The notes under the pieces were generated by a model that was not told the origin of the DNA, did not search any database, and saw nothing but the letters and a program-made list of their open reading frames with translations. The position numbers and the translations under genes are program-made. DNA of 64,000 nucleotides, taken from Oxalobacter aliiformigenes. Its GTDB lineage: Bacteria; Pseudomonadota; Gammaproteobacteria; Burkholderiales; Burkholderiaceae_D. Positions 1 to 8,473 of this stretch are shown in pieces. Within the stretch, counting starts at the first letter, position 1. Each line of letters opens with the position of its first letter. Location: positions 1,736,001 to 1,800,000 of the forward strand of contig NZ_CP098252.1 of NCBI RefSeq assembly GCF_027116575.1, given 5' to 3'.

Positions 1-450
1 CAGCATTCGGCGATATGACAAAAACAGCTGCAGGAAAACTTGGCGGACTTGATATCCTCGTTCTGATTCAGGTATGCAGATCGCAAAAGCGAAAACCAGT
101 GAAATACCGGATGAACCGCTTCAGGATATCGTCATTATCAACGTAATTCCACTTTTCCGGACCATCAAAACTGCCTTGCTGCTGGCCGATCAGCTTATCT
201 TCAAAAGGATCCGGGATCAATTCCGTCGTTTCCGATCCGATATGGATTCCCTTGCAAATCTGCGGTGGTCACTTTCCTGAGCAGATTCCCGAATCCGGAA
301 AAAATACATTAAGGAAATGAGCTGGCCAACCGGCCGAACTGGTAGATATTTATCTATTTCTCGCTTCCGACGAATCCGGCTATATCACAACCGAAATATT
401 CGGAATCAATAAGGGTTTCCACATCTCATTTCGTCCCCCTGTAAACCGGA
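1..450 (+). pseudogene. Decayed short-chain dehydrogenase/reductase (SDR), 5' end outside window
   Basis: Three reading frames together rebuild pieces of a classical SDR. Bases 3-74 encode AFGDMTKTAAGKLGGLDILV, the end of the nucleotide-binding half. From base 74 another frame gives IAKTSEIPDEPLQDIV-like sequence and a FRTIKTAL helix. From about base 242 a third frame gives WIPLQICGGHFPEQIP, then an in-frame TGA, then GQPAELVDIYLFLASDESGYI and a degraded glycine-rich end. In SDRs the catalytic Ser and YxxxK lie between the second and third pieces; that stretch is missing. Frameshifts, a stop and an internal deletion make it non-functional. The family resemblance is to stress-type SDRs that end QPAELA..YVFLASD..SYITGE; this comparison is from memory. 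Confidence 0.75.
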
Positions 451-475
451 CAGTTTCATCCGTTTTTTTCAAACA

Positions 476-910
476 CTATCCGGACTGAATCGACGCCAGT
501 TTTTCTTCGACTCTCCGAGCGGAAATGGAACCTTCGACACGCGAACCATCTGCAAAATAAATGGTTGGCGTTGCTCTGACTTGCAATTCCGCCCCCAGTT
601 CCAGAATCTTTTCATTGGGAAACAGACACCCGGCAGGCACTCTGCCGGGTTGCTCTCTTCTCAGCATCCATCCCTCCCATGCCTGTGCCGGATCAGCAGA
701 ACACCAGATAGCATGTGACAGATACACGGAATCGACTGACAGAATATTGTAAGGGAAAACATAAACAGTAATATCGTTCACATCTTCCAGATTCTGTTCG
801 AACTGCTGGCAATAATGACAATTCGGATCCGCAAAAAGAGCGATCACTCTTTTCCCGCTTCCTTTAACCATTTTGATCGCCAGTTCTTTCGGCAAACTGA
901 TTTTTTCCAT
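476..910 (-). CDS. DsbC-like thioredoxin-fold protein without signal peptide or dimerisation domain
   Basis: The 144 residues match the C-terminal catalytic domain of the periplasmic disulfide isomerase DsbC: a GKRVIALFADPNC strand leading to a CHYC redox centre at about residues 31-34, a conserved CSADPAQAWEGW stretch, and a cis-proline segment (RATPT) at about 112-116. DsbC proteins are usually about 230-240 residues, with a signal peptide and an N-terminal dimerisation domain; both are absent here. The ATG has a good ribosome-binding site (AGAAGG about 6 nt upstream), and an in-frame TGA lies a short way upstream, so the short form is not simply a missed start. If translated as read, the product stays in the cytoplasm. 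It may be a remnant of dsbC or a free-standing thioredoxin-like protein. Confidence 0.75.
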   Translation of the reverse strand: MEKISLPKELAIKMVKGSGKRVIALFADPNCHYCQQFEQNLEDVNDITVYVFPYNILSVDSVYLSHAIWCSADPAQAWEGWMLRREQPGRVPAGCLFPNEKILELGAELQVRATPTIYFADGSRVEGSISARRVEEKLASIQSG

Positions 911-1279
911 ATCGCACCTTCTTTCTTCTGTAACGTATCAATCATGAAAATGCCGTTTCCGGACAGTTTTCCGTTTAACGACCGCTCCTTGAACCTCATT
1001 TCAAGCCTAATGATGCTCGCAAACATGAATGCTGATATGTCACAAAAAACGGAACCTAAAGAAGTCACACCTTCAGAAAATACCGGATAAAACAAACCTT
1101 GATTCATACTGTCCGGACTTTGCTGAAACAACCGGATATCGCCAGAGAGGACACTTCGTCTTTGCGTCAATAAAGAAACACGGAAACGATCATAAGGGAA
1201 TTAAACACGACGAATACTTTTTGAATACGTCATGTTTCTCTAGAATAAGAAACCGTGATCACCCTCGGAAATTGCAGAA
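911..1279. other. Intergenic region between divergent dsbC-like and permease genes
   Basis: No credible gene is visible here. I looked on the minus strand for a detached DsbC N-terminal domain or signal peptide and found none. The stretch must hold the promoters of both flanking genes, but I see no hexamer pair strong enough to call. Confidence 0.4.
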
Positions 1280-2689
1280 ATGCCATCCATCAAAAACAAA
1301 CCCGTTGCCATATCTGAAACCGGACACGATACACCTCGCCGGATTCTTCGTTTGCATGAAGCCGTAACCCTGATCGTCGGACTGGTTATAGGGGCAGGTA
1401 TTTTCAAAACACCTGCCGTTGTAGCCCATATGACCGGCAACACCATTGCCATGTTCGGATCATGGATTCTGGGAGGAATCATTTCCCTGATCGGTGCACT
1501 CTGTTATGCGGAGCTTGCATCCACCTATCCTCATGCAGGTGGAGACTACCATTTCCTGCAGCGCGCTTATGGCAGACCGGTATCCTTTCTGTTCGGATGG
1601 GCCCGACTTTCCGTCATTACGACCGGTTCCATCGCATTGCTGGGATTTGTTTTCGGTGACTATATGAACCGTATCTGGCCACTTGATTTTTTTGATACAG
1701 ATTCCGGCCCTTTCATCTATGCCATCTCGATTATCCTGATTCTGTCCTGGCTTAATCTGAGAAATATCCGGACCGGTATGGTGACCCAATCCCTGTTTAC
1801 CGGACTCCAGATCCTCTGTCTTTTCATGATTATCGGGACTGCCGTTTACCTTCATCTGTCAGGAACGAATACTTCCCCGTACTCTCCGGTTCCCGCCTCT
1901 CTCCCCGTTTCATCCAACTTCGGTCTGGCAATGGTCTTCGTTCTGCTCACCTTCGGCGGCTGGAATGAAGCAGCCTATATCAGTGCCGAATTGAAAAACG
2001 GTCATCGCGATATGGTAAAAGCTCTTGTTTTCTCGATTGCCATCATCACATCGCTTTATCTTCTGGTAACGTGGGCCTACTGGGAGGGACTGGGATTTCC
2101 TGGCATGACCTCATCCCGGACAATCGCGGCAGACCTGATGTACATGACATTCGGTGAGGCAGCCAAGAAAATCATTTCCCTGATGATCGCGATTTCCGCT
2201 TTAACGTCCATCAATGCCACCATCATCGTCGGCGCCCGCACAAGCTATGCCATGGGTAAAGACTGGCCTGTTCTGCATCGGCTCGGTACATGGGACATGA
2301 CCCGCAATACCCCAGTCAATGCCTTGCGAATACAATGCATTGCATCTCTTTTTCTTGTCGTACTGGGTACTTTAATTGGAGGCGGCTTCAAATCCATGGT
2401 TGAATTTACCGCACCGGTTTTCTGGCTGTTTTTCCTGTTGGCGGGTCTCTCTCTTTTTGTTCTCCGCAATCGCGACCCCCATATTCCAAGACCATTCAAA
2501 GTCCCTTTTTATCCTATACTGCCGCTTGTTTTTTGTCTGACATGCTTCTATATGTTATGGTCTAGCCTGTCTTATGTTTATGACCAGTCTTTAGGAGGAA
2601 TAAATGCTGCCTGGATTGGTGTCGCGGTTTTATTGCTGGGCATCATCCTCCTATGGATCATTAACCGGATATCCCCCGCTGAAAAGTAA
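1280..2689 (+). CDS. APC-family amino acid permease
   Basis: A 469-residue integral membrane protein with about twelve hydrophobic segments. It opens with the APC signature: LHEAVTLIVGLVIGAGIFKTP at about residues 24-44 holds the unwound first transmembrane helix with its GxGIF substrate-binding turn. ELASTYPHAGGDYHFL near residue 80 and a GGWNEAAYISAEL segment near 225 are further family marks. It should carry an amino acid, or a related amine, across the inner membrane by proton or sodium coupling or by exchange; the substrate cannot be told from sequence. The ATG at 1280 is used because the first helix follows closely, though the ribosome-binding site is weak. The methyltransferase gene follows after 47 nt and may be co-transcribed. 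Confidence 0.85.
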   Translation: MPSIKNKPVAISETGHDTPRRILRLHEAVTLIVGLVIGAGIFKTPAVVAHMTGNTIAMFGSWILGGIISLIGALCYAELASTYPHAGGDYHFLQRAYGRPVSFLFGWARLSVITTGSIALLGFVFGDYMNRIWPLDFFDTDSGPFIYAISIILILSWLNLRNIRTGMVTQSLFTGLQILCLFMIIGTAVYLHLSGTNTSPYSPVPASLPVSSNFGLAMVFVLLTFGGWNEAAYISAELKNGHRDMVKALVFSIAIITSLYLLVTWAYWEGLGFPGMTSSRTIAADLMYMTFGEAAKKIISLMIAISALTSINATIIVGARTSYAMGKDWPVLHRLGTWDMTRNTPVNALRIQCIASLFLVVLGTLIGGGFKSMVEFTAPVFWLFFLLAGLSLFVLRNRDPHIPRPFKVPFYPILPLVFCLTCFYMLWSSLSYVYDQSLGGINAAWIGVAVLLLGIILLWIINRISPAEK

Positions 2690-2736
2690 AAACGTTCTTC
2701 TTCTCTCTTGATACCCTACTTTATAAAGACCGCTTT

Positions 2737-3357
2737 ATGAGTTCCAAGAAAAATACCAGACTGACTATTGCAGCCTTTATATTCGTTGCATTTTTTCTTC
2801 CCGTTTTTGTGGTCATCAGTGCCAAATCACAATTCGGACTCGACGAAATGATGGGACCCGAACTTGATGCCGGATTCATCACAACCTGGCCTGAAACGGT
2901 GGACGGTATGCTCAAACTGGCGCAAGTGAACCGGAACGATCTCGTCTACGATCTTGGCTGCGGGGATGGACGCATCGTCATTGCCGCGGCAAAAAATTAC
3001 GGTGCCCGAGGTGTCGGCATCGACCTGAATCCGAAACGGATAGAAGAAGCCAACGCGAATGCCAAAGCAGCCGAAGTCGAGAACCTTGTGCAATTCAGAC
3101 TCGGCAATTTTTACAAGGTGGATTTTTCAGACGCTACAGTCGTAGCGCTATACCTCCCACAAACAATCAATTACGAATTACGTCCCATTCTGTGGAAACA
3201 GCTGAAAATCGGCTCACGCGTCGTATCGAATGAATCCGACATGGGTTCAGAATGGCCGGCGGAAAAAATTGAAAAAGTCGGAACCAAGACCGTCTATTTG
3301 TGGACCATTACAGAAAAAGAAAAACAAAAAGCGGCAGCAATTCCCGATCCGGATTGA
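2737..3357 (+). CDS. Class I SAM-dependent methyltransferase with N-terminal membrane anchor
   Basis: The 206-residue product begins with a basic stretch and one hydrophobic segment (about residues 9-28), either an uncleaved anchor or a signal peptide. The Rossmann methyltransferase fold follows: motif I DLGCGDGRIVIAAA near residues 72-85, then GARGVGIDLNPKRIEEA with the acidic ribose-binding residue, and a VVALYLPQTIN segment in place of the usual motif IV. Bacterial relatives are small proteins of unknown substrate that resemble the lysine methyltransferases of electron-transfer flavoprotein and ATP synthase subunit c. The catalytic domain may lie outside the cytoplasm if the hydrophobic segment is a true signal, which would be odd for a SAM enzyme. 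The substrate is unknown. Confidence 0.75.
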   Translation: MSSKKNTRLTIAAFIFVAFFLPVFVVISAKSQFGLDEMMGPELDAGFITTWPETVDGMLKLAQVNRNDLVYDLGCGDGRIVIAAAKNYGARGVGIDLNPKRIEEANANAKAAEVENLVQFRLGNFYKVDFSDATVVALYLPQTINYELRPILWKQLKIGSRVVSNESDMGSEWPAEKIEKVGTKTVYLWTITEKEKQKAAAIPDPD

Positions 3358-3623
3358 ATCCCTGTCGAAAAATTTTATGTAGAAAACGAAAACAAATTTG
3401 TATCAGTAACCTGAAAAGATAATATCGCCCACTCCGGATATGGCCAGACTGGACTTTTTTCCATTTTCCGTTTGTTCCATCATGACTTTGCTGGTCTAAT
3501 ACCAGGAAACATGCGGATTTTTTTCCCGCCAGAAAAAAGATTGCCGGATTCATGACGTAAATAACCGATCTCAGGCATATTCCCTGCACCTGGTCTGCCA
3601 GAATCAACAATCTGCTTTCCGCG

Positions 3624-4160
3624 TCACTTTTTCCTGTGTACTGCTTTTGACAATACCGATTCAGGAATCAAAGACGCTATCCAGGAAGGTGTCAATTCTC
3701 CCATCTGATACACAATACGCCCGGCTGCGTTTTCCTTTCTGCCATAAATATACTTCCTGATAGAGAGGCCATTCTGACGGATCATTCCCAGCGATGCATA
3801 TCTTTTAAGCATGTCCTGGCATTTTTCCCGATTCTGGACTGCATCGTTTTTTTCAATCGCTTCCTCAACCCGATTCATCACTTCCTTCAGCAACGTGGTT
3901 CCCTGACCATCCAAAGCAACCACGTTATAACGATACTCCCAATCCGGATCTTTCCAGCCTGCCGCCGCATTGCAAATGCCTCTATAGTGATCGACAAACT
4001 CATTCACCGTCATCCCTCGCTTCGCAGCTTCAAATTTCCGGCGTTCATCACTATCCTGGCCGTCACCAAATTCCCAGACACGTTTTCCGGAATCAGCAGA
4101 GAAAACATAACCGTCGACATACACATTGACGTAATTTCCAGACCATTCTTCAACTATCAT
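3624..4160 (-). CDS. Hypothetical protein, 178 residues
   Basis: I do not recognise a family. The product is soluble, mixed in charge and without signal peptide or membrane segment. The N-terminus (VEEWSGNYVNVYVDGYVFS) suggests a small beta sheet; the middle is helical with many Lys and Glu; aromatic residues are frequent. Translation is credible: GAGG stands 8 nt before the ATG and codon use is ordinary. It lies alone between the methyltransferase and a gene-poor stretch leading to the integrase remnant, so it may be cargo of a decayed island; that is inference. Confidence 0.55.
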   Translation of the reverse strand: MIVEEWSGNYVNVYVDGYVFSADSGKRVWEFGDGQDSDERRKFEAAKRGMTVNEFVDHYRGICNAAAGWKDPDWEYRYNVVALDGQGTTLLKEVMNRVEEAIEKNDAVQNREKCQDMLKRYASLGMIRQNGLSIRKYIYGRKENAAGRIVYQMGELTPSWIASLIPESVLSKAVHRKK

Positions 4161-4817
4161 CGTTTCATCCTCTCATATGGATTTTTGCTCGCTACTTCCG
4201 TCTTCTCCGGTAAAAAATAACATGGAAAACGCTTGCCCGGAAACCGTTCCTTGTCCCTGACAGAATTCATAACAAGACAAAACACGTATCTGCCATAGAA
4301 GATCAATGCATCAGAATTTGTTTCATAATATCCAGAACTTATTTACCATAACATACCGGTTACCATTCACAAACACTTCCTGCAAGATATTCATTACAAT
4401 CTGTCCTTAAAGAAGAAATCGGGAAACATCCGCCCGAAAACATCTGCAGCCACTTTTTTTATCACCCCATCCAGTCTTCTCCCCTTAAAATCTGCCTGCG
4501 TATTCAAAACTTTCTCTCCAGTTACGTTCATCCAAAAATATTTCAATTTAATCAAATAGTTAAGAGATGAACTGTATTCGATAAAAAAATGCCCGCAAGA
4601 AAAATTCCTACGGGCATAACAGGACTTGCTGTAAAAACTTGATGATCATCATTATGACTTTTATCAGTAACATTTCGTTCCTATCTCACAATGTGTTACA
4701 CGAGAAACAATTCCGCACATATCATGTACCCTGCCATTGAAAATGATCCATCAAATGTACACTCATACAATATCTGCAACGGGACACTTGACCAAACACT
4801 TTATACACCATTACCAT
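4161..4817. other. Gene-poor AT-rich stretch in a possible decayed island
   Basis: About 650 bases without a credible gene. It holds a hairpin terminator (4583-4617) and a perfect 12-base palindrome TGATGATCATCA at 4640-4651. Stops are frequent in all frames. No copy of the 3' end of tRNA-Arg, which could mark the far end of an inserted element, was seen here. Confidence 0.4.
4583..4617 (-). terminator. Rho-independent terminator
   Basis: On the minus strand a 7-bp stem (ATGCCCG/CGGGCAT) with a 15-nt loop is followed by seven T. It lies about 200 nt beyond the small frame at 4818-5153 and could end its transcript. Confidence 0.6.
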
Positions 4818-5153
4818 TCAAATCCCATGCGGGAGTATGCTAATAAAAGACTCTCCGGAGAAATATGCATTACTGAATAGCCGGTTCAGCTTACGAACTC
4901 CCGCATGTCCATAACCTCTTTTTTTATCAGACCGATACTCTTTACTTGCTACGAGCATCCCCCTTTCATCAAACACATTGTCGAACGTATGAGAAAAATT
5001 TTTCACATGGCGCAGCCAATCTGATACTTCTGGTCCATCGCCAAGAACACTGAAAACGACAAAAGCTTTTGATAATTCTTTAATCCTGTTTTCGGAAAAA
5101 TCCAATATAAATAAAATCATACCGGTATATTTAATGATGTTTACGACAAACAC
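4818..5153 (-). CDS. Hypothetical protein, 111 residues, doubtful
   Basis: An open frame with a GTG start (an ATG follows 11 codons later) and no evident ribosome-binding site. The composition is protein-like: an N-terminal hydrophobic patch (MILFILDF), then a mixed-charge region with WLRHVKNFSHTFDNVF and a basic KKRGYGHAGVRK. No family is recognised. A terminator lies downstream on the same strand, which gives mild support. It sits next to the integrase remnant and may be a remnant itself. Confidence 0.3.
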   Translation of the reverse strand: MFVVNIIKYTGMILFILDFSENRIKELSKAFVVFSVLGDGPEVSDWLRHVKNFSHTFDNVFDERGMLVASKEYRSDKKRGYGHAGVRKLNRLFSNAYFSGESFISILPHGI

Positions 5154-5154
5154 T

Positions 5155-5850
5155 TATCGAAGATCTGTACGAAAAAAGAAATCGAACATTTATCCGTCGT
5201 ATTCAACCGGGCCCGTGTCAGAGGATTGATGATCATATCGAATCCGGTTTCTGGTATAACTCGCCAGATGAAAGCTGAGTCGCACAGAGACATGTTTTAA
5301 AGGATGAAACATTTTCGTTGATCAAACAATTTGCCAAGGAATACCTGCAAGATGCCATGGATCTCGCTTTTTTAACCGAACAACGTCCTGCAGACGTATT
5401 CAAAGTACAATGGTCTGATATAAAGGATGGTGCGCTAGTGTTTGCCCAAAACAAGACTCATCAGATTGTATGGGTCCTCATCAGCGGAAAACTGGAAAAA
5501 ATCGTCAGGCGAATAGGCGAATCAAGTCTCGCGGTATCATCGGCAAAACGCCCATCTGCGAAGAACGGGGACAAGCGATTACCTACGACAAGTTCAAGGC
5601 TGATTTCCGGAATGCCCACCCGAAAGCAAAAGCATATGCAGACGAAAACGGACAGGATTTCGAGTGGTTCCAGTTCAAGGATGATCTGCGTGCGAAAGTT
5701 GTATCTAATTCTGAGCCCCAGGACAATGCCTAAAAACTCCTAGGACACCGTGACAGCAAGACAACAGCCATTTACCGGCGCGACAAGGATAAAGAAGTTC
5801 TACCCGTCATGTCTAAACATCTATTAGACATGGGAAGAAAGGTCAAGTGA
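5155..5850 (+). pseudogene. Remnant of a phage-type tyrosine integrase
   Basis: Pieces of one integrase lie in order but in different frames. About 5165-5275 encodes EIEHLSVVFNRARVRGL and a following NP turn, the end of the core-binding domain. From 5307 comes AMDLAFLTEQRPADVFKVQW with the catalytic Arg of box I, then SDIKDGALVFAQNKT. A frameshift near 5515 leads to GQAITYDKFKADFRNAHPKA, and another near 5735 to LGHRDSKTTAIYRRDK with the box II His-x-x-Arg and the tyrosine nucleophile. The final stop is 27 nt from the 3' end of tRNA-Arg, the usual position of an integrase next to its attachment site. The N-terminal arm-binding domain is absent. The gene is dead, but the source element evidently used this tRNA gene. 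Confidence 0.8.
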
Positions 5851-5877
5851 AAAACCTGCGTAAGCAATTGATTTTAA

Positions 5878-5954
5878 TGGCCTGCCCTAGTGGATTCGAA
5901 CCACTGACCTACGGCTTAGAAGGCCGTTGCTCTATCCAGCTGAGCTAAGGGCAG
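5878..5954 (-). tRNA. tRNA-Arg (anticodon TCT)
   Basis: The minus strand folds into a full cloverleaf: acceptor CTGCCCT/AGGGCAG, D arm GCTC..GAGC, anticodon stem ACGGC/GCCGT around loop CTTCTAA (anticodon TCT, reading AGA), T arm AGTGG-TTCGAAT-CCACT, discriminator G and an encoded CCA. It is 77 nt with CCA. Its 3' end abuts the integrase remnant, so it is the probable attachment site of a lost element. Confidence 0.95.
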
Positions 5955-5983
5955 GTTGAAATCGGCGCTTATTGAAAGGATAT

Positions 5984-5989
5984 ATTATA
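5984..5989 (-). promoter_or_regulatory. -10 element of the tRNA-Arg promoter
   Basis: A perfect TATAAT on the minus strand lies 30 nt before the tRNA 5' end and beyond the tRNA-Pro terminator, so tRNA-Arg probably has its own promoter. The -35 region is AT-rich without a clear consensus. Confidence 0.5.
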
Positions 5990-6007
5990 AACGACATTTT
6001 CTTTCAA

Positions 6008-6038
6008 TAAAAAACAGGCTGCCAAAGACAGCCTGTTT
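6008..6038 (-). terminator. Rho-independent terminator after tRNA-Pro
   Basis: A 9-bp stem (AACAGGCTG/CAGCCTGTT), a 7-nt loop and a T-rich tail on the minus strand lie just 3' of tRNA-Pro and separate it from tRNA-Arg. Confidence 0.75.
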
Positions 6039-6044
6039 GGTATA

Positions 6045-6121
6045 TGGTCGGGGCGAGATGATTCGAACATCCGACCCACTGGTCCCAAACCAGTTGCGCT
6101 ACCAGGCTGCGCTACGCCCCG
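6045..6121 (-). tRNA. tRNA-Pro (anticodon TGG)
   Basis: The minus strand gives acceptor CGGGGCG/CGCCCCG, D arm GCGC with a CCTGGTA loop, anticodon stem CTGGT/ACCAG with anticodon TGG, a T arm with TTCGAAT, discriminator A and an encoded CCA; 77 nt including CCA. It reads proline codons, mainly CCA. Confidence 0.95.
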
Positions 6122-6210
6122 AAGAACGTAATGATACCTTTACTGTTTCACAAAATCAATTGTCCGTCGAATCTTTTCATTTTTTCGTTGGCACGAAACG
6201 ACGGAGTACA

Positions 6211-7557
6211 TTATGCCGCTTGTGCATGACACTGACTTGCAATCCGCTCAGCCATTTTCCGAGCCTCTGCAGCATCCTCGGCTTCAACCATGATACGTAT
6301 CAGGGGTTCTGTACCCGATGCCCGGATAAGCACTCTGCCACGATCACCCAGTTCCGCTTCGACTTCCTGTTTTGCCGACTGCAAGGCAACATTATCCTTC
6401 CAGTTAAACCCTGGAGTGATCCGAACATTTACCAGCGTTTGCGGATACAGTTTCAATTCACTGATGAAAGATGGAAGCGTAGTGTTATGGCGACGAAGAG
6501 CTGCCAATACCTGCAAGGCAGAAATGATACCATCACCGGTAGTATGTTTGTCGAGACAGATCAGATGTCCCGATCCCTCTCCACCCAACAACCATCCTTT
6601 TTCCAAAAGGGTCTCAAGAACATACCTGTCTCCGACATTAGCTCGTGCAAAACCGACCTGTTTCTCCCGAAATGCCACTTCCAATCCCATATTGGTCATA
6701 AGAGTACCGACAACTCCCTTGACATCGCTATAAGCCAGCCTGTCCTTGGCAATCAGGTACAAAAGCTGATCGCCATTGTAAATTTGTCCGTTCGCATCGA
6801 CCATAACCAGCCTGTCTGCATCGCCATCCAGTGCTATTCCAAGATCGGCCTTGTTCTCAAGAACAGCCGAAACCAGCGATTCAACGGATGTCGCTCCGCA
6901 ATGATCGTTAATATTCAATCCATTTGGCTGTGCTCCTATGGATATGACATCAGCGCCCAGTTCGTGAAAAACACACGGTGCAATATTGTAAGCTGCACCA
7001 TTGGCACAATCGACAACCATCTTGAGTCCCCGAAGATCATAATTCGTCGGAAAAGTGCTCTTGCAAAATTCGATATATCTTCCCTGCGCGTCATCCAGTC
7101 TGCGTGTTTTACCCAGATTTTCCGAAGTAGCACAATCCATCGGTTTATCGACCAAGGATTCAATTTCAAATTCCATATCATCCGGCAGCTTGTTGCCGGA
7201 TGCTGAAAAGAACTTGATACCATTGTCATGGTAAGGATTATGCGAAGCTGAAATGACAATACCGGCAGAGAGACGTAATGCACGTGTCAAATAGGCTACA
7301 GCAGGAGTAGGCATGGGACCAGACAGCATCACATCAACTCCGGCCGCAGAAAGCCCCGCTTGCAAGGATGCCTCCAGCATATATCCTGAAATACGCGTAT
7401 CCTTGCCGATCAGGACAGTCGGAGAACCGGAAGACATGGTCGTTCTGGTTAAAACCTTACCGGCAGCATAGCCAAGTTTCATAACAAAATCGGGCGTAAT
7501 CGGTGCTTTTCCAACTTCTCCCCGTACACCATCCGTTCCAAAATATCGACGTTTCAT
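6211..7557 (-). CDS. glmM: Phosphoglucosamine mutase
   Basis: GlmM converts glucosamine-6-phosphate to glucosamine-1-phosphate in the cytoplasm, on the way to UDP-GlcNAc for peptidoglycan and lipid A. The 448 residues are full length. It opens with the family start [11 protein letters not shown]; the phosphoserine loop SASHNP is at about residues 103-108 with the catalytic Ser near 105; the magnesium loop DGDADR lies near 244; the sugar-binding GEGSGH is near 326; and the phosphate-binding [14 protein letters not shown] is near the C-terminus. It follows folP after 23 nt, the usual ftsH-folP-glmM order of Burkholderiales. No terminator is visible before tRNA-Pro. Confidence 0.97.
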   Translation of the reverse strand: MKRRYFGTDGVRGEVGKAPITPDFVMKLGYAAGKVLTRTTMSSGSPTVLIGKDTRISGYMLEASLQAGLSAAGVDVMLSGPMPTPAVAYLTRALRLSAGIVISASHNPYHDNGIKFFSASGNKLPDDMEFEIESLVDKPMDCATSENLGKTRRLDDAQGRYIEFCKSTFPTNYDLRGLKMVVDCANGAAYNIAPCVFHELGADVISIGAQPNGLNINDHCGATSVESLVSAVLENKADLGIALDGDADRLVMVDANGQIYNGDQLLYLIAKDRLAYSDVKGVVGTLMTNMGLEVAFREKQVGFARANVGDRYVLETLLEKGWLLGGEGSGHLICLDKHTTGDGIISALQVLAALRRHNTTLPSFISELKLYPQTLVNVRITPGFNWKDNVALQSAKQEVEAELGDRGRVLIRASGTEPLIRIMVEAEDAAEARKMAERIASQCHAQAA

Positions 7558-7580
7558 TTTCTTACCAATTTTTAGTGATA

Positions 7581-8417
7581 CTATCGTGTCGCCAGCCAGA
7601 CCCTCAATGCATCCAGCGTTTCGCCTACTTCATGTACTCTCAGAATTGCCGCACCATGTTCGACAGCAGACAGTGCGATCGCCAGATTACCGGCCAGCCT
7701 TTTTTCAACCGGCTTTCCGGTCAAGGCAGCCACGATTGACTTACGCGACAATCCTGCCAGAACAGGCAAACCCGATTTTTTCCGCAAGACATCCATATTT
7801 CTGAGCAAAACCAGATTATCTTCCAGAGATTTGCCAAAGCCGAATCCCGGATCAATACATATGCGATCTTCCGATATTCCCGCTTCTTTCAAATGTAAAA
7901 CCTGCCGTTCGAGAAAGTCTGAAACTTCTCCGATTACATCCTCATAACGGGGGCGATTCTGCATACTTTTGGGATTACCCTGCATATGCATGACGCACAA
8001 GCCACAATCATAACCGGCAACCGCTTTCAGAGACTCTTCAGATGCGAAACCACAAATATCATTGATCATGTCAGCACCACCAGCCAAAGCGGCAGACATG
8101 ACTTCAGATTTGTAAGTATCAATGGACAAAGGCTTCCCGCAATCCTTCAATGCCTCGACAACCGGCATGATCCGGTCAAGTTCTTCCTGAAGGGGAACAG
8201 GATCCGCACCGGGACGCGAAGACTCGGCCCCGATATCGATAATATCGACCCCTTCCCCGATCATTTCTTCTGCATGTGATAATGCGGAAGACAAAGATAA
8301 ATATTTGCCACCATCGGAAAATGAGTCCGGCGTAACATTCAGAATACCCATAACCAGAGGACGAAATTTTTCACCCTCCAGCTCAAAACGGTAACGGCCA
8401 CATTGAAAATATTTCAT
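7581..8417 (-). CDS. folP: Dihydropteroate synthase
   Basis: FolP joins p-aminobenzoate to dihydropterin pyrophosphate in folate synthesis and is the sulfonamide target. The 278 residues carry the two family signatures: [15 protein letters not shown] near residues 23-37 and [12 protein letters not shown] near 60-71, then DPGFGFGKS with the pterin-binding residues and GLSRKS near 220. The ATG has no Shine-Dalgarno sequence: the 10 nt before it are the AT-rich run that ends a strong hairpin terminator placed between ftsH and folP. Expression must therefore come from read-through or from a promoter inside ftsH. Confidence 0.96.
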   Translation of the reverse strand: MKYFQCGRYRFELEGEKFRPLVMGILNVTPDSFSDGGKYLSLSSALSHAEEMIGEGVDIIDIGAESSRPGADPVPLQEELDRIMPVVEALKDCGKPLSIDTYKSEVMSAALAGGADMINDICGFASEESLKAVAGYDCGLCVMHMQGNPKSMQNRPRYEDVIGEVSDFLERQVLHLKEAGISEDRICIDPGFGFGKSLEDNLVLLRNMDVLRKKSGLPVLAGLSRKSIVAALTGKPVEKRLAGNLAIALSAVEHGAAILRVHEVGETLDALRVWLATR

Positions 8418-8426
8418 TTTTTATTC

Positions 8427-8456
8427 AAAAAAAGGGCGAGACAGGCTCACCCTTTT
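8427..8456 (-). terminator. Intrinsic terminator between ftsH and folP
   Basis: On the minus strand a 9-bp stem (AAGGGTGAG/CTCGCCCTT, one G-T pair) with a 5-nt loop is followed by seven T. It lies 18 nt beyond the ftsH stop and 10 nt before the folP ATG. It is a textbook terminator inside what is normally one operon. Confidence 0.75.
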
Positions 8457-8473
8457 GACAGACAGTAAATGGA

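Noticed and set aside
4161..5150. Second attachment site (copy of the tRNA-Arg 3' end)
   Set aside because: I looked for the tRNA 3' segment in this stretch and saw none, so the far edge of the lost element is not defined.
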